DNA of 64,000 nt from Gloeocapsa sp. PCC 7428 (GCF_000317555.1 NC_019745.1:682001-746000), one strand, 5' to 3'; shown: positions 47,168-56,393, counted from the first letter of the stretch. Program-made: numbers and translations. Notes: generated by a model not told the origin, from the sequence alone.

Positions 47168-47214
47168 TACGTTATCTTACAAGTAAGTAGGTGAAAATCA
47201 ACGTAACTTAAAGA

Positions 47215-47285
47215 CTGGTCATTGGTAACTGGTAACTGGGAATTGGTCATTGTCAAAAAAATATTTATTCCTATTACCTATTACA
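47215..47285. repeat. Short tandem repeats between EamA and hydrolase genes
   Basis: TGGTCATTGGTAACTGGTAA and a continuation GGGAATTGGTCATTG at 47215-47252 are built from TGGTAAC-like units. CCTATTACCTATTACAC at about 47269-47285 repeats ATTACCT-type units as at 4829-4855. The second overlaps the stop codon of the leftward isochorismatase-fold gene. Confidence 0.75.
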
Positions 47286-48306
47286 CTAACCAATCACTTG
47301 CTTGAGTCGATTTCACCAAATGCATTCCCGCCGCAGCAAACCTTTCAAAAGCTGCTTCAGCTTGTTCGGTATAATCTACTATGTCAGGGATAACAACAGA
47401 AGATGTACAATCTTCTAGCAAATAAATTTTTTGCGCCAGATTGGAATCAATCGATTTAATTTCTGTTAATAAATCATCAATTGTCCACGCAACGCAGTGG
47501 CTTTTAGCTTGACCTGCAACTATGAGTTTGTCAAATTTTAATAAGTACTGGATTAATTCTGTATTTTTTCGCGCGATCGCTTGACCGTCAACACCTGTTA
47601 ATACTTCGGGATGTAGTACTGAATAATTTTCGGTTAATGGGTTGTTACCTTTGATTTCAAATCTTGCTTGGCTGTTACGGGCGATTGTATGGAAAAATAC
47701 CGCTTCTTCTACCGCAGAAACCAAAGCATGACTAATTCCACCCAGCATCGCATGATAAGGCCAGACCGTTAAGGGATATTTACCGTGTTGTGTTAGCTGA
47801 TTGACATAGTGTAGAGCGTGGTTTTGTAGAAGTCGAGCATCTCCATCACTAATACTCGCCGCCACAGCAGGATTGACTTTCCAGATACCTTCTGCTACTT
47901 CCTCAGGGGTAATTAGCGTTGCGGGTGCGGGATGATCGCCAGTTTCATTTATCCAAAATACAGAATGGAAAATTTGCATGGCAGTGTGCGTGTCCATTGT
48001 TGCCGCGATCGCGCTAATTCCACCCAAATTACGATAAATAAATTCACACAAACGTGTATTGTCTTCAACTGCACCTGTTCCAGATCTTCCCCCAACAAAG
48101 AGTTCAAATCCAGGAATGCAAAATGTATTTTGCACATCAATCAAAAGCAAGCCAACGCGAGTCTTATCTTCGTTGGCTAATGTCATATTGTACTTATGTG
48201 CCCACGATGCTGCTTCTTGCGCGCGTTGCTGGTAAGGAACACGCCACACTTCATGAACTTTACTAGGCTCAAAGAAAGTAGGAATTGGTAGCTGATGAGT
48301 GTTCAT
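47281..48306 (-). CDS. Isochorismatase-fold cysteine hydrolase
   Basis: The 341-residue protein belongs to the isochorismatase/nicotinamidase superfamily. It has VGLLLIDVQNTF with the catalytic aspartate and IVAGQAKSHCVAWTIDDL with the nucleophilic cysteine in SHCV. The lysine of the triad probably lies around VWPYHAMLGG or the preceding block. Compared with the usual ~200 residues it has long insertions and an N-terminal extension, so the substrate is probably not simple nicotinamide. It is a single leftward gene flanked by repeats. Confidence 0.82.
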   Translation of the reverse strand: MNTHQLPIPTFFEPSKVHEVWRVPYQQRAQEAASWAHKYNMTLANEDKTRVGLLLIDVQNTFCIPGFELFVGGRSGTGAVEDNTRLCEFIYRNLGGISAIAATMDTHTAMQIFHSVFWINETGDHPAPATLITPEEVAEGIWKVNPAVAASISDGDARLLQNHALHYVNQLTQHGKYPLTVWPYHAMLGGISHALVSAVEEAVFFHTIARNSQARFEIKGNNPLTENYSVLHPEVLTGVDGQAIARKNTELIQYLLKFDKLIVAGQAKSHCVAWTIDDLLTEIKSIDSNLAQKIYLLEDCTSSVVIPDIVDYTEQAEAAFERFAAAGMHLVKSTQASDWLV

Positions 48307-48622
48307 AGGTATGAGTTTTTATTCTCATTATGATTAACTCCATCAGTTCTTGCGTGCCGTTAATCTTTGCTTCATTGCTAGCATCATTGAACTAAGCTCA
48401 TTCACCAGCAAAAATAAAGCAATAGTTAATACAATTAAGACATTCTAGAAGCTCAAAACCAGTTCTCATTCTGACTTTTGACCCCTGACCCCTGACTTCT
48501 ACTATATAAGTTGTATGTTAAGCTGGTAGGCGAGAAGTAAATTCGGCGGTAGTGTTTGTTTTTAATTCACAAGCGCCTCTCCGGATCGAACTCTCTACAA
48601 AATTCGATGCAGGAGAGATTCA
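48307..48622. other. Intergenic region upstream of rbp
   Basis: About 315 bases between the leftward hydrolase and rbp. It contains a CCCCTGA-type heptamer repeat (CTGACTTTTGACCCCTGACC onwards at 48471-48498) and, in the right part, the rbp leader with a hairpin described separately. Confidence 0.6.
48577..48617 (+). promoter_or_regulatory. Leader hairpin sequestering the rbp ribosome binding site
   Basis: CTCTCC at 48577-48582 pairs with GGAGAG at 48612-48617, and ATCGAA at 48585-48590 pairs with TTCGAT at 48603-48608, with a small internal loop between. GGAGAG is the ribosome binding site, 5 bases before the ATG at 48623. When folded, the hairpin would hide the site, so translation of rbp could respond to temperature or to binding by the RRM protein itself. 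Confidence 0.75.
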
Positions 48623-48928
48623 ATGTCAATTTACGTAGGTAACTTGTCCTTTGAAGTTACCCAAGACGATCTCAGCAGTATTTTTGCTGAATATGGTACC
48701 GTGAAGCGCGTACAACTACCAACGGATCGCGAAACTGGTCTTCCTCGCGGCTTCGGATTTGTAGAAATGGAAAGCGAAGCTGCCGAATCCACCGCAATCG
48801 AAGCGCTCGATGGTGCAGAATGGATGGGAAGAACCATGAAAGTCAATAAAGCTAAACCCCGCGAAGACAGGCGTTCAAGTGGCGGTGATTGGGGTAACAG
48901 AAATCAAAATTACTCCAAACGCTACTAA
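48623..48928 (+). CDS. rbp: RRM-type RNA-binding protein (Rbp)
   Basis: The 101-residue protein is a single RNA-recognition motif: RNP2 IYVGNL at residues 3-8 and RNP1 RGFGFVEM at about 42-49, followed by a Ser/Gly/Arg/Asn-rich tail ending NYSKRY. Cyanobacterial Rbp proteins are often cold-induced and help mRNA localisation and stability. It is followed after about 320 bases by rpsU, the conserved rbp-rpsU order of cyanobacteria. The leader folds a hairpin over the GGAGAG ribosome binding site. Confidence 0.95.
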   Translation: MSIYVGNLSFEVTQDDLSSIFAEYGTVKRVQLPTDRETGLPRGFGFVEMESEAAESTAIEALDGAEWMGRTMKVNKAKPREDRRSSGGDWGNRNQNYSKRY

Positions 48929-49250
48929 GCATTGATGTATAGCTTGAGTGAATTGCATCAACTGCTGTTAGGGTTAATGCCATACAGTTGCGATCGCGGC
49001 TACAAAATCTTGTTAAGAGTTGAAAAACTGAATAACTTTTAGAAAAGTCTGCGTTTCTTTTGCTACCTTACAAGTTTTCATTCGCAATTGATTTGTTCTT
49101 CAAGAATTATACTAAACCGAATTTGGTTAATTAACTATAGCTAGCGTTTTTCTACAGTTGATTGTTTGTCATTGAAAATAGCAGTGACTAATACACATTT
49201 TGTCAAATTGGCGATCGCAATGCCAGAAATTGTTGTTAAGAGGAAAGAGG
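48929..49250. other. Spacer between rbp and rpsU
   Basis: About 320 bases, part of the rbp-rpsU unit known from other cyanobacteria. I see a HIP1-like octamer near 49211 but no additional gene. Confidence 0.5.
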
Positions 49251-49439
49251 ATGACCCAAGTTGTTGTCGGCGAAAATGAAAATTTTGAGTCAGCACTAAG
49301 GAGATTTAAGCGCCAAGTCTCTAAAGCGGGTATTTTACCAGATATCAAGAGTAAGCGTCACTTTGAAACTCCAATCGAAAAGCGTAAGCGCAAAGCAGTC
49401 GCGAGAAGACGTAAACGGCGTTTCCGTAGTAGCAACTAA
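49251..49439 (+). CDS. rpsU: 30S ribosomal protein S21
   Basis: From the ATG at 49251, preceded by AGAGGAAAGAGG, the product is a 62-residue S21: [20 protein letters not shown] and a basic C-terminal tail ([18 protein letters not shown]). It binds the 30S platform near the 3' end of 16S rRNA. It lies downstream of rbp, the usual cyanobacterial pair, and is followed by a strong terminator. An upstream in-frame start at 49200 adds unconserved sequence and is not favoured. Confidence 0.96.
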   Translation: MTQVVVGENENFESALRRFKRQVSKAGILPDIKSKRHFETPIEKRKRKAVARRRKRRFRSSN

Positions 49440-49446
49440 TTTAGTG

Positions 49447-49480
49447 GTAAGCAGACATAGCTGTGTCTGCTTACTTTCGT
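49447..49480 (+). terminator. Terminator hairpin after rpsU
   Basis: GTAAGCAGACA at 49447-49457 pairs perfectly with TGTCTGCTTAC at 49464-49474 (11-bp stem, 6-base loop), followed by a short T-rich run. Confidence 0.85.
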
Positions 49481-49570
49481 TATGAATGTGATGAAATCAG
49501 AGTTGATTTAATAAGGTGCGATCGCGTCTTCTCAACAATTCTTTAGCGACGCGCTTACCAATTCTCTGAG

Positions 49571-50059
49571 TTACCTAATGGTTGTGTTCTGCTGTATGCT
49601 CTCTCCCGAAGATGACAACTGCTTGCTGTAGGGGCGGTACGGGTAACGCTTGAATCCAGCACGCTCATAAAATATTGATAGCCATGGCTTTTCATCCGAA
49701 ATATCGCCCCAGAGAGTTTTTGCTCCAGAATTTGCAGCTTCGCACTCTAAAAGCTCCAAAGTTAGTGTTCCCAACCCTTTACGTCGCTCCGTAGAACACA
49801 GATAAATCTCATCGATCGTAGCTTGAATGCCACTAAACTCAAAACTAAACGTAAAGGTCAAAATTGCATAGCCAATAGGAGATGAATTTGCAATCACTAA
49901 CCAGACTTTTACAAAGTGAGGAAACTGAAAGGCAGCGTCAATTCTGGCTCGATATAGCTCTGGATCAAAAGAAATTCCTTCTTCTCGGTTGAATTCTGCC
50001 ATAAACTCAAGTAACATATCACTATGTTGGGGCAGCGCTTCTCTGAGTTGTAAGGTCAT
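49571..50059 (-). CDS. GNAT acetyltransferase
   Basis: Preferring the ATG at 50059-50057 to an upstream TTG, the protein is 162 residues. GNAT features are YAILTFTFSFEFSG, IDEIYLCSTERRKGLGTLTL (the acetyl-CoA loop) and LSIFYERAGFKRYP near the C terminus. The substrate is unknown. It is a single leftward gene between rpsU and merR. Confidence 0.82.
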   Translation of the reverse strand: MTLQLREALPQHSDMLLEFMAEFNREEGISFDPELYRARIDAAFQFPHFVKVWLVIANSSPIGYAILTFTFSFEFSGIQATIDEIYLCSTERRKGLGTLTLELLECEAANSGAKTLWGDISDEKPWLSIFYERAGFKRYPYRPYSKQLSSSGESIQQNTTIR

Positions 50060-50238
50060 AATGCTAGCTTGGTCTTTATACAATTGCTATTGATACCAGA
50101 ATGACTATCAGCGTAAACAACCTCTTAGTTAGAAGCAAAGCATTGCCAACAAAGCGATCGCACTCGCTCTGAATAATAGTGCGTAAAAGTCTGGACTTGC
50201 AATCAATCTGCTTATTTGGTAGCACAAGTTCTAAAATA

Positions 50239-50622
50239 TTAAGCTTTATGGCATTGTAACTGTTGAAGCTTATTCATGATAAAACCCCGCGACTCTTGCA
50301 GTGCCTCAAACTGTCTGTCGAGGCGCTTTAGTTGTTGATGCCAAATTTCGGCTTTCTGCTCATCACTAAGTCCTGATTCCCACAACTCAATACCAGAACG
50401 CAATTCAGCAAGACTGAAGTTAGCAATTTGTCCAAGACGAATCAGGCGGATGCGTTCAAGTGCTGCTTGTGTGTATTCGCGGTAGCCGTTTGTGCGGCGA
50501 CGGACGTGCTTTTGAGTGAGTAATCCTTGCTTTTCATAGTATCTCAGTGTATCTGGTGTGATGCCGAAATACTCAGCAACCTCATGAATCAGCATGACTT
50601 CTTGACCTTTGAGTGGCTCCAT
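50239..50622 (-). CDS. MerR-family transcriptional regulator
   Basis: The 127-residue regulator has the MerR HTH (VAEYFGITPDTLRYYEKQGL) and wing (RRRTNGYREYTQAALERI), followed by a coiled-coil dimer helix ending MNKLQQLQCHKA. There is no obvious effector domain and only one cysteine near the C terminus, so it is a short MerR like those sensing stress or small molecules. Its start is 45 bases from the start of a divergent membrane protein gene, which it likely controls. An internal ATG (MLIHEVAEYFG) is a possible alternative start. Confidence 0.9.
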   Translation of the reverse strand: MEPLKGQEVMLIHEVAEYFGITPDTLRYYEKQGLLTQKHVRRRTNGYREYTQAALERIRLIRLGQIANFSLAELRSGIELWESGLSDEQKAEIWHQQLKRLDRQFEALQESRGFIMNKLQQLQCHKA

Positions 50623-50667
50623 AGTTTAGTCTACTGGTGCAAAAGGAAGTTTCAAGAGTCAGAAAAA

Positions 50668-51003
50668 GTGAAAAATAGAATTTTACTCATATCTCGCGCC
50701 TTTGCAGTTTTAGTTGGAGCAATCACCCTGGGATTTATCATTTTGGGATTAACTCAAAATGTAGAGTTATTTAAACCTGCGGATATTGTCTTAGGTTTTA
50801 TTCTGATGAGCACAGCAATTATTCCTAGACCTAAACTCGCATGTTTAGGAATGCTTATCGGCTATTCATACACAGCAGGAGTGTTTTCCCTCTCGATAAC
50901 AGCATCTTTCCTAGATGGAGTTATTAATATAGCTTCAACTGTTGGATTAATTGTATGTATTACGCATATTTATATGTTATGTCGATGGCTACTTAGATTT
51001 TAG
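50668..51003 (+). CDS. Small four-helix membrane protein
   Basis: From the GTG at 50668 the protein is 111 residues with about four transmembrane helices (AFAVLVGAITLGFIILGL, DIVLGFILMSTAII and two further helices). No family was recognised. It is divergent from the MerR gene across 45 bases, a typical MerR-target arrangement, and so may be a small efflux or stress-response protein induced by the MerR regulator. Longer in-frame starts overlap merR and are unlikely. Confidence 0.65.
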   Translation: MKNRILLISRAFAVLVGAITLGFIILGLTQNVELFKPADIVLGFILMSTAIIPRPKLACLGMLIGYSYTAGVFSLSITASFLDGVINIASTVGLIVCITHIYMLCRWLLRF

Positions 51004-51112
51004 GTGCTCTTCAACTCATGCAGAGGCTACCCAAACAAAGTGTCAATTTTGAATTCGATTCAACAGTGAGTGCCAACATATTTACTGACAACGAATTTGA
51101 TCAACTAGGCGA

Positions 51113-52018
51113 TCAAGAGGTAGCAAATTGTTTAGCAGCATCAAGTAAATATTCCAAATAAGTACGCGCTACAACTGAAAGCTGCTTACCGTTCGGATAG
51201 ACAACATACCAGTTCCGATGAATTGGAAAATGTTCTACGTCTAAAACAGTTAATTCGCTACTAGCGCCATCGGGTGTTAAGGTATGGCGAGATAAAACAG
51301 AAAGCCCCAATCCGCCAGCGATCGCTTGCTTGATTGCTTCGTTACTACCAAGTTCTAATTTGACTTCTACCGAAATTTCGTGTGCGGCGAAAAGCTTTTG
51401 CACAGCTTTTCGCGTTCCTGAACCTGGTTCGCGCATGATAAAAGGTTCTTCCGCAAGCCGTGAAAGCGAAATATGTTTTTCATTCGCTAGCGGATGATTT
51501 GCGGGTGCTAGTACCACAAGCGGATTATCCAAAAACGGTTGAAAAACGACGTCTAAGTGTTCAGGAACTTGACTCATCACATACAAATCATCAAGGTTAT
51601 CCGTCAAGCGTTCGAGAATGCCTGAGTGGTTCGTGACTTGTAAAGAAATATCAATTCCAGGATAGCGCTGGCAAAATGGACCTAATAGACGCGGGACAAA
51701 ATACTTAGCCGTCGTAATGACTGCTAACCTCAATTGCCCTTGCTTTAAGCCTTTGAGGTCAGCCACAGTCATTTCTAGCTGCGCTAATTGCTCAAAAATC
51801 GCCCGACAAGTCGTAAACAATTCTTTGCCAGCTTCTGTTAGATAAAGACGCTTACCGACTTGCTCGAACAAAGGTAAACCCACCGCTTTTGTGAGTTGTT
51901 TCACCTGCATAGAGACAGTTGGTTGAGTTAGAAATAACTCTTCGGCTGCGCGCGTAAAGCTACCATGCCGTGCCGCAGCTTCAAAGACTTTTAATTGATG
52001 AAGCGTTGCTTGCTTCAA
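51113..52018 (-). CDS. cmpR: LysR-type regulator of inorganic carbon genes (CmpR-like)
   Basis: I place the start at the TTG at 52018-52016, preceded by AAAGGAGAGGG, giving 301 residues. The N-terminal HTH reads TLHQLKVFEAAARHGSFTRA and then AEELFLTQPTVSMQVKQLTK. The effector domain has RLAVITTAKYFVPRLLGPF, PFIMREPGSGTRKAVQKLF and KLELGSNEAIKQAIAGGLG. The whole protein reads like CmpR of Synechocystis and Synechococcus, the activator of bicarbonate uptake genes that senses 2-phosphoglycolate or ribulose-1,5-bisphosphate. NdhR/RbcR relatives are the alternative. Position beside ccmO fits the function. Confidence 0.85.
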   Translation of the reverse strand: MKQATLHQLKVFEAAARHGSFTRAAEELFLTQPTVSMQVKQLTKAVGLPLFEQVGKRLYLTEAGKELFTTCRAIFEQLAQLEMTVADLKGLKQGQLRLAVITTAKYFVPRLLGPFCQRYPGIDISLQVTNHSGILERLTDNLDDLYVMSQVPEHLDVVFQPFLDNPLVVLAPANHPLANEKHISLSRLAEEPFIMREPGSGTRKAVQKLFAAHEISVEVKLELGSNEAIKQAIAGGLGLSVLSRHTLTPDGASSELTVLDVEHFPIHRNWYVVYPNGKQLSVVARTYLEYLLDAAKQFATS

Positions 52019-52402
52019 GGTTCCCTCTCCTTTAAGATTCAAGGAGGCTCTATAGATAATATTCTATTATTACTATCAGAAATAATGGCTTTTCTTTATA
52101 AGAGTTTGCGGTTATTATCAAAACAACAACAAGAGCGTAAGATCCCTTCTGTCAAAGCGTTGCACATTTACACGATAGTCTGCTGTGCGAGCAATAACTA
52201 CTTTCCTATCTGCGTTTGTGGTTTTTGACCACATTCAGCGAATGTGCCACTCTCATCATACTATCAGTGTGCAGCGCTTTTCTCTTTTGGCATCCAGGCT
52301 ACCAATCAACTTTAATCCAAGGCTGTGACTTCGGTTTTACTCCATCAACAAATAACAAATAACTATTACGAGAAAAAGTCATCATGACAAAACTTTAAAA
52401 AT
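52019..52402. promoter_or_regulatory. Intergenic region upstream of cmpR and after ccmO
   Basis: About 380 bases with TATTATTACTATCAGAAATA and further AT-rich direct repeats in its left part (about 52055-52090). These are candidates for the LysR (T-N11-A) autoregulatory site. No gene was found. Confidence 0.5.
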
Positions 52403-53185
52403 CTACTCCTCTTGCTGAATTTCTACTGGAATTGCGGCTAAGTCTGGTAGTTTAATTAACTCAGCTTCAGGCGTCTTATCTTTGATTGCTACTGGTAACT
52501 TCAGTGGCTTAGGTTGCTCTTCGATTAAGCAACTTGCTAAAGGTAAGTTTTGCTCTAAGTCATCTAACGGTCTAGGAATGACGGTGACTGCATTTAACGA
52601 GTTAGCGTCAATGCGTAAAGCTTCCTGCATTCCAGCTTCGACTGCTACCACAACGTCTGCAACTGCCCCGCGAATAATTGCGGTACATAGCCCCGCGCCG
52701 ATCTTTTCGTACGACATCAAGTGTACATCAGCCGCTTTCAGCATCGCATCAGCTGCTCCGACCATGACTGGAAAGCCGCGCGTTTCCAATAAACCAATTG
52801 CTTGACTACTCACGCGAATGTCGCGTTCAAACTGAGCCAGGTCAGACAAGCGGTTACTAATCGGAAACACAACGTCTAGATTAGGTAAAGGTCGCGGTAT
52901 AACCAGCGTTGAAACAAGCTGACCGAACTCTGCTGCTGTCTGTGCTCCTGCTTCCACCGCTAAGCGAATGCTAGCAACTTTACCGCGCACGATCGCAGTA
53001 CAGTGACCGCTACCGATCTTTTCAAATCCTACCAAAGTCACTTCTGAGGACTTCAGCATGGCATCAGCAGTTTGGATAATTGCCGGAAAGCTCAAGGTTG
53101 AAACTAAGCCCAAGGCACTTTCCCTTAAATCGTCTTTGCGGCTGAACTGCCCTTTGGGAGCGAATCCTGGGTTTGGTGTCTCCAT
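52403..53185 (-). CDS. ccmO: Carboxysome shell protein CcmO (tandem BMC domains)
   Basis: The 260-residue protein carries two BMC shell domains: ALGLVSTLSFPAIIQTADAM with VGFEKIGSGHCTAIVRG, and IGLLETRGFPVMVGAADAM with MSYEKIGAGLCTAIIRG. A Pro/Glu-rich C-terminal tail of about 45 residues follows. CcmO forms trimers as a minor beta-carboxysome shell component needed for shell closure. It is last in the leftward ccmKKLMNO order. AGGTT precedes the ATG. Confidence 0.95.
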   Translation of the reverse strand: METPNPGFAPKGQFSRKDDLRESALGLVSTLSFPAIIQTADAMLKSSEVTLVGFEKIGSGHCTAIVRGKVASIRLAVEAGAQTAAEFGQLVSTLVIPRPLPNLDVVFPISNRLSDLAQFERDIRVSSQAIGLLETRGFPVMVGAADAMLKAADVHLMSYEKIGAGLCTAIIRGAVADVVVAVEAGMQEALRIDANSLNAVTVIPRPLDDLEQNLPLASCLIEEQPKPLKLPVAIKDKTPEAELIKLPDLAAIPVEIQQEE

Positions 53186-53220
53186 CTTAAACCTCCATGA
53201 GAACAGATCAGAATATCAAG

Positions 53221-53856
53221 TTAAGGCTGATCAGAAGGAGACTGACCATCTTGTAGGGGACGGTTTAAGGCTTGGCGGTGGGGAAACATCGTTGACAGCA
53301 TACGATTTAATTGTGCTTGTCCATAGACTTTTTGACTTGTTGGTGGCGGTGAAGACGCTGCATCAGTAGGTTCAGGCTCAGATGGTGTAGGAGGTGGTGT
53401 ATTCATGGGCGGGGGGCGATCGCCATTTGTGGCTTCGTCAGAAGCAGGGGAGGCGGTTTCATTGATTGTATCAACGTCCGCCACGGTTGGGCGTGTCACA
53501 ACGATACGACTTTTATCACCGACGAGCGAACCTGGTAAGACGACTTGCTGCGGTTCGACCGAAGCATTCAAAATCGTAGCTGTCGAGCCAATACACGCAT
53601 TCGCACCAATTTTCCCTTTACCCAGCACCAAAACACCCGATCCGAGATTCGCGCCTGGCTCTATTTCCAATGTGCCTTCAAAAGCATGAAGAATACAACC
53701 CATGCCAATGCAAACTCCCGCGCCGATAATAATCTGGCTATCGGGACTTGCTTGCAAAAGGACTCCTGGTGCGATCGCCGCACTAGGGTCAATGGTAACT
53801 TCGCCACTGATGTAGGAATCATCATGACTAGGCGGACGCAGTGGCGGCACATACAT
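53221..53856 (-). CDS. ccmN: Carboxysome assembly protein CcmN
   Basis: Taking the ATG at 53856-53854 the protein is 211 residues. The N-terminal half is a left-handed beta-helix of hexapeptide repeats (GVLLQASPDSQIIIGAGVCI). A Pro/Ser/Glu-rich linker of about 60 residues follows, then a C-terminal amphipathic encapsulation peptide (VYGQAQLNRMLSTMFPHRQ). CcmN binds CcmM through the beta-helix, and the peptide recruits the shell. A longer start at 53910 would add a segment unlike known CcmN. Confidence 0.92.
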   Translation of the reverse strand: MYVPPLRPPSHDDSYISGEVTIDPSAAIAPGVLLQASPDSQIIIGAGVCIGMGCILHAFEGTLEIEPGANLGSGVLVLGKGKIGANACIGSTATILNASVEPQQVVLPGSLVGDKSRIVVTRPTVADVDTINETASPASDEATNGDRPPPMNTPPPTPSEPEPTDAASSPPPTSQKVYGQAQLNRMLSTMFPHRQALNRPLQDGQSPSDQP

Positions 53857-53947
53857 TAGAATGGAAACCTCGGCCGGATAAAATGTGATTAAGTCGCAAG
53901 CTACCCACAAGTCTAACGAAACTTGTCATTGCTGTAGGTTAGCTTAC

Positions 53948-55630
53948 TTAAGGTCGTTGAATAATAGTTTCTAAAATCCGTCGTTTGTTAGAATCGATGC
54001 CGATCAAGCGTACGTACTCGCCTTCGTACTCGGAAAGAAATGACTCGATGGCTGCGATCGCAGCCGAAGCACTTGTGCTATCAACTGGTCCACAACTTGC
54101 CCACGAACCTGTACGGAACCGGCGCTGATCGACGTGTTCTGCACTCACGCGATTGCCTTGCGCAATCAGTTGGCGAATCTGTTCGACGACTTCGGGCTGC
54201 AAGCGCGTGCTGCTTGCTGAAGACTTATTGTAAGTGGGTGCGGGCTGTGGTTGGCTAGGAGTATGACTGCGATGGCTATTTGAAGCTGGTGCTGCTACCT
54301 GATTACCGCCTGGACGTTGAATGATCTTTTCCATCACGCGACGCTTGCCTTTGGGGTCAATGCCAAACATCCGCACGTATTCACCCGCATGATTTGCCAT
54401 ACACGTTTCGAGTTCAGAAATCGCTTGCGATTCGCTGCTAGCACTAATGGGAGTACAGCTTTGCCAAGAACCTGTGCGGAATCTCCGCTCGTCAACGTGT
54501 TCGGTGCCGATCTTAAAACCTTGCTGAATCAAGTGTCGGACTTGCGCAACGGTGTCTTGATTTATTTGTCCACTCGCTGCCGAAGTTGTTGCGGCTGAAG
54601 GTTGATAACTGCGATAACTACCACTAAAGCTGTTTTCCTTAGTCGCTGCTGGCGGGGCAATTTGCTGACCATCGGGGCGTTGGATAATACTTTCCATGAC
54701 ACGGCGCTTGCCTTTGGGGTCAATCCCAAACATCCGCACGTATTCACCCGCATGATTTGCCATACACGCTTCGAGTTCGGCAATCACTTCCGATTCGCGC
54801 TTAGCCGTAATAGGAGTACAGCTTTTCCAAGAACCCGTGCGGAACTTCCGTTCATCGACGTGTTCAGTACCGATCTTGTAGCCCTGCTGTAAGAGTTGTC
54901 GGACTTGTGCTACTGTGTCTTGGCTGAGGTAAGGACTTGTCATCATAGAAGAAGTAGAAGAATTGCGGCTGGAACCATTTGAACTATCTGAACTTGCGGT
55001 GCTAGTAAGCTCATTACGAACTGACGTTATACAAGCTTCATCACTGGCACATAGATATCCTGCTCGTAAGGCGTCATTGACACCCACGATATAACGAGCG
55101 AATTCTCTATCGTCTGCTTCAACGTTAGGTAAGTGATCGGCTTGCTGCTGATTCGTAATCACTGCTCCTGAAGGCACAAACTTACCGGCGGGAACTTCCA
55201 CGTCTTGAATCAAGGCGTGCATCATCACGATGCAACCATGTCCTATACGAGCGTTGAATACCGTGGAACGAAAGCCAATAAAACAGTTGTCTCCAACATA
55301 AGCAGGACCGTGAATCAGTGCCATGTGCGTAATCGATGTGTTTTTTCCAATCCACACCGAATATTGTTTTTGGTCATCGCCAATGACACGACCTTGTTCT
55401 AATCCATTGATGACAACGCCATCTTGAATATTAGTTCCTTCACCTATATAGAAAGGAGCGCCTTCGTCAGCGCGGATAGAAGTTCCAGGAGCGACCATCA
55501 CGTTCGCTCCGATAGTTACATCTCCAATAATGTTAGAAAATGGATGTACAAATGCACTTGATTCAATTTTTGGCTCAACTAAATTTTTTGACCAAGGCGT
55601 CGGGGGGGCAGCCAGGCTGCGGACTACCAT
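53948..55630 (-). CDS. ccmM: Carboxysome scaffold CcmM: gamma-carbonic anhydrase domain plus three SSUL repeats
   Basis: The 560-residue protein starts with a gamma-carbonic-anhydrase domain (residues 1-200) with likely zinc histidines H102, H107, H131 and H138 and the C194/C200 pair at its end. That pair sits at the position of the redox disulfide that activates CcmM of Thermosynechococcus. Three RuBisCO small-subunit-like (SSUL) domains follow at about 236-320, 356-440 and 476-560 ([11 protein letters not shown] in each). The first two keep the disulfide cysteines (C271/C289 and C392/C410); in the third F531 replaces the second cysteine. CcmM clusters RuBisCO and binds CcmN. A short form M35 may start at M229/M230. 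Confidence 0.95.
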   Translation of the reverse strand: MVVRSLAAPPTPWSKNLVEPKIESSAFVHPFSNIIGDVTIGANVMVAPGTSIRADEGAPFYIGEGTNIQDGVVINGLEQGRVIGDDQKQYSVWIGKNTSITHMALIHGPAYVGDNCFIGFRSTVFNARIGHGCIVMMHALIQDVEVPAGKFVPSGAVITNQQQADHLPNVEADDREFARYIVGVNDALRAGYLCASDEACITSVRNELTSTASSDSSNGSSRNSSTSSMMTSPYLSQDTVAQVRQLLQQGYKIGTEHVDERKFRTGSWKSCTPITAKRESEVIAELEACMANHAGEYVRMFGIDPKGKRRVMESIIQRPDGQQIAPPAATKENSFSGSYRSYQPSAATTSAASGQINQDTVAQVRHLIQQGFKIGTEHVDERRFRTGSWQSCTPISASSESQAISELETCMANHAGEYVRMFGIDPKGKRRVMEKIIQRPGGNQVAAPASNSHRSHTPSQPQPAPTYNKSSASSTRLQPEVVEQIRQLIAQGNRVSAEHVDQRRFRTGSWASCGPVDSTSASAAIAAIESFLSEYEGEYVRLIGIDSNKRRILETIIQRP

Positions 55631-55734
55631 CGGTAATTTCCTCCTAATTACTGCGGAACTCAGAATTCAGAATGCAGAACCTACAAGCGAAGTATCTGTC
55701 ATTCTGTATTCGTCGTTCATCCAAAGCGCGTTAC

Positions 55735-56037
55735 TTATCGATATTGGTCTTTCTTGCTGTAAATAAGGCGATCTTCAATGCGAACACTGTCAATAATCGC
55801 TACCACCACAGCATCGAGTGGGCGCTGCTCGTTTCCTTGAACAATGCGAGCGGCGCTACCGCAACTTACCAATACCCACTCATCGACTCCTGCACCTACG
55901 TTGTCTGCTGCAACTTCGTATTTTGGTAAGGGTTGCCCTTCTTCGTCTACGAGTTGTAACAAAAGCAGTTTTGCCCCGCGAAGACTGGGTTCTTTTTGAG
56001 TGCTGACTACGTTGCCACGAACTTTTGCAATTTGCAT
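55735..56037 (-). CDS. ccmL: Carboxysome vertex protein CcmL
   Basis: The 100-residue CcmL has the full pentamer fold: MQIAKVRGNVVSTQKEPSLR, then LLLLQLVDEEGQPLPKYEVA and GVDEWVLVSCGSAARIV. CcmL pentamers cap the twelve vertices of the icosahedral carboxysome. It lies between ccmK and ccmM, 11 bases from the ccmK stop, in the standard order. Confidence 0.95.
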   Translation of the reverse strand: MQIAKVRGNVVSTQKEPSLRGAKLLLLQLVDEEGQPLPKYEVAADNVGAGVDEWVLVSCGSAARIVQGNEQRPLDAVVVAIIDSVRIEDRLIYSKKDQYR

Positions 56038-56048
56038 TACGCCTTACA

Positions 56049-56393
56049 TCACAGTCGGTTTCCGTAGGGGCGAATCGCGTTTGTACTTTCGCGGAACTGT
56101 TCTACGGCTTCGGTATAACGAATTGGCAGGACATATTCTAAGTTTTCGTGAGGACGAGCAATAATGTGGGTTGATAGCACCTGACCCCCATTAACGCGCT
56201 TGACGTTATCGATTGCTGCTGCGACTGAAGCTTGCACTTCAGAAACATCTCCCCGCACAATAACCGTAACGCGACCACTACCGATTTTTTCGTAACCAAC
56301 AAGCGTTACCCGTGCAGCTTTCACCATGGCATCGGCTGCTTCTACGACTGCTGGAAAGCCCAGCGTTTCTACCATTCCGACGGCAATTGACAT
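56049..56393 (-). CDS. ccmK: Carboxysome shell hexamer protein CcmK (second copy)
   Basis: The 114-residue BMC protein begins [20 protein letters not shown] and has [20 protein letters not shown], the pore and interface parts of CcmK hexamers. Its C terminus is extended ([12 protein letters not shown]) compared with the first copy. It would form shell facets. Preceded by AAGGAG. It is close to the first ccmK at both protein and DNA level and arose by tandem duplication, as usual in beta-cyanobacteria. Confidence 0.95.
   Translation of the reverse strand: MSIAVGMVETLGFPAVVEAADAMVKAARVTLVGYEKIGSGRVTVIVRGDVSEVQASVAAAIDNVKRVNGGQVLSTHIIARPHENLEYVLPIRYTEAVEQFRESTNAIRPYGNRL

Noticed and set aside
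51995-52228. Frame between cmpR and the region upstream
   Set aside because: It overlaps the cmpR start and the ribosome binding site, with no family resemblance.
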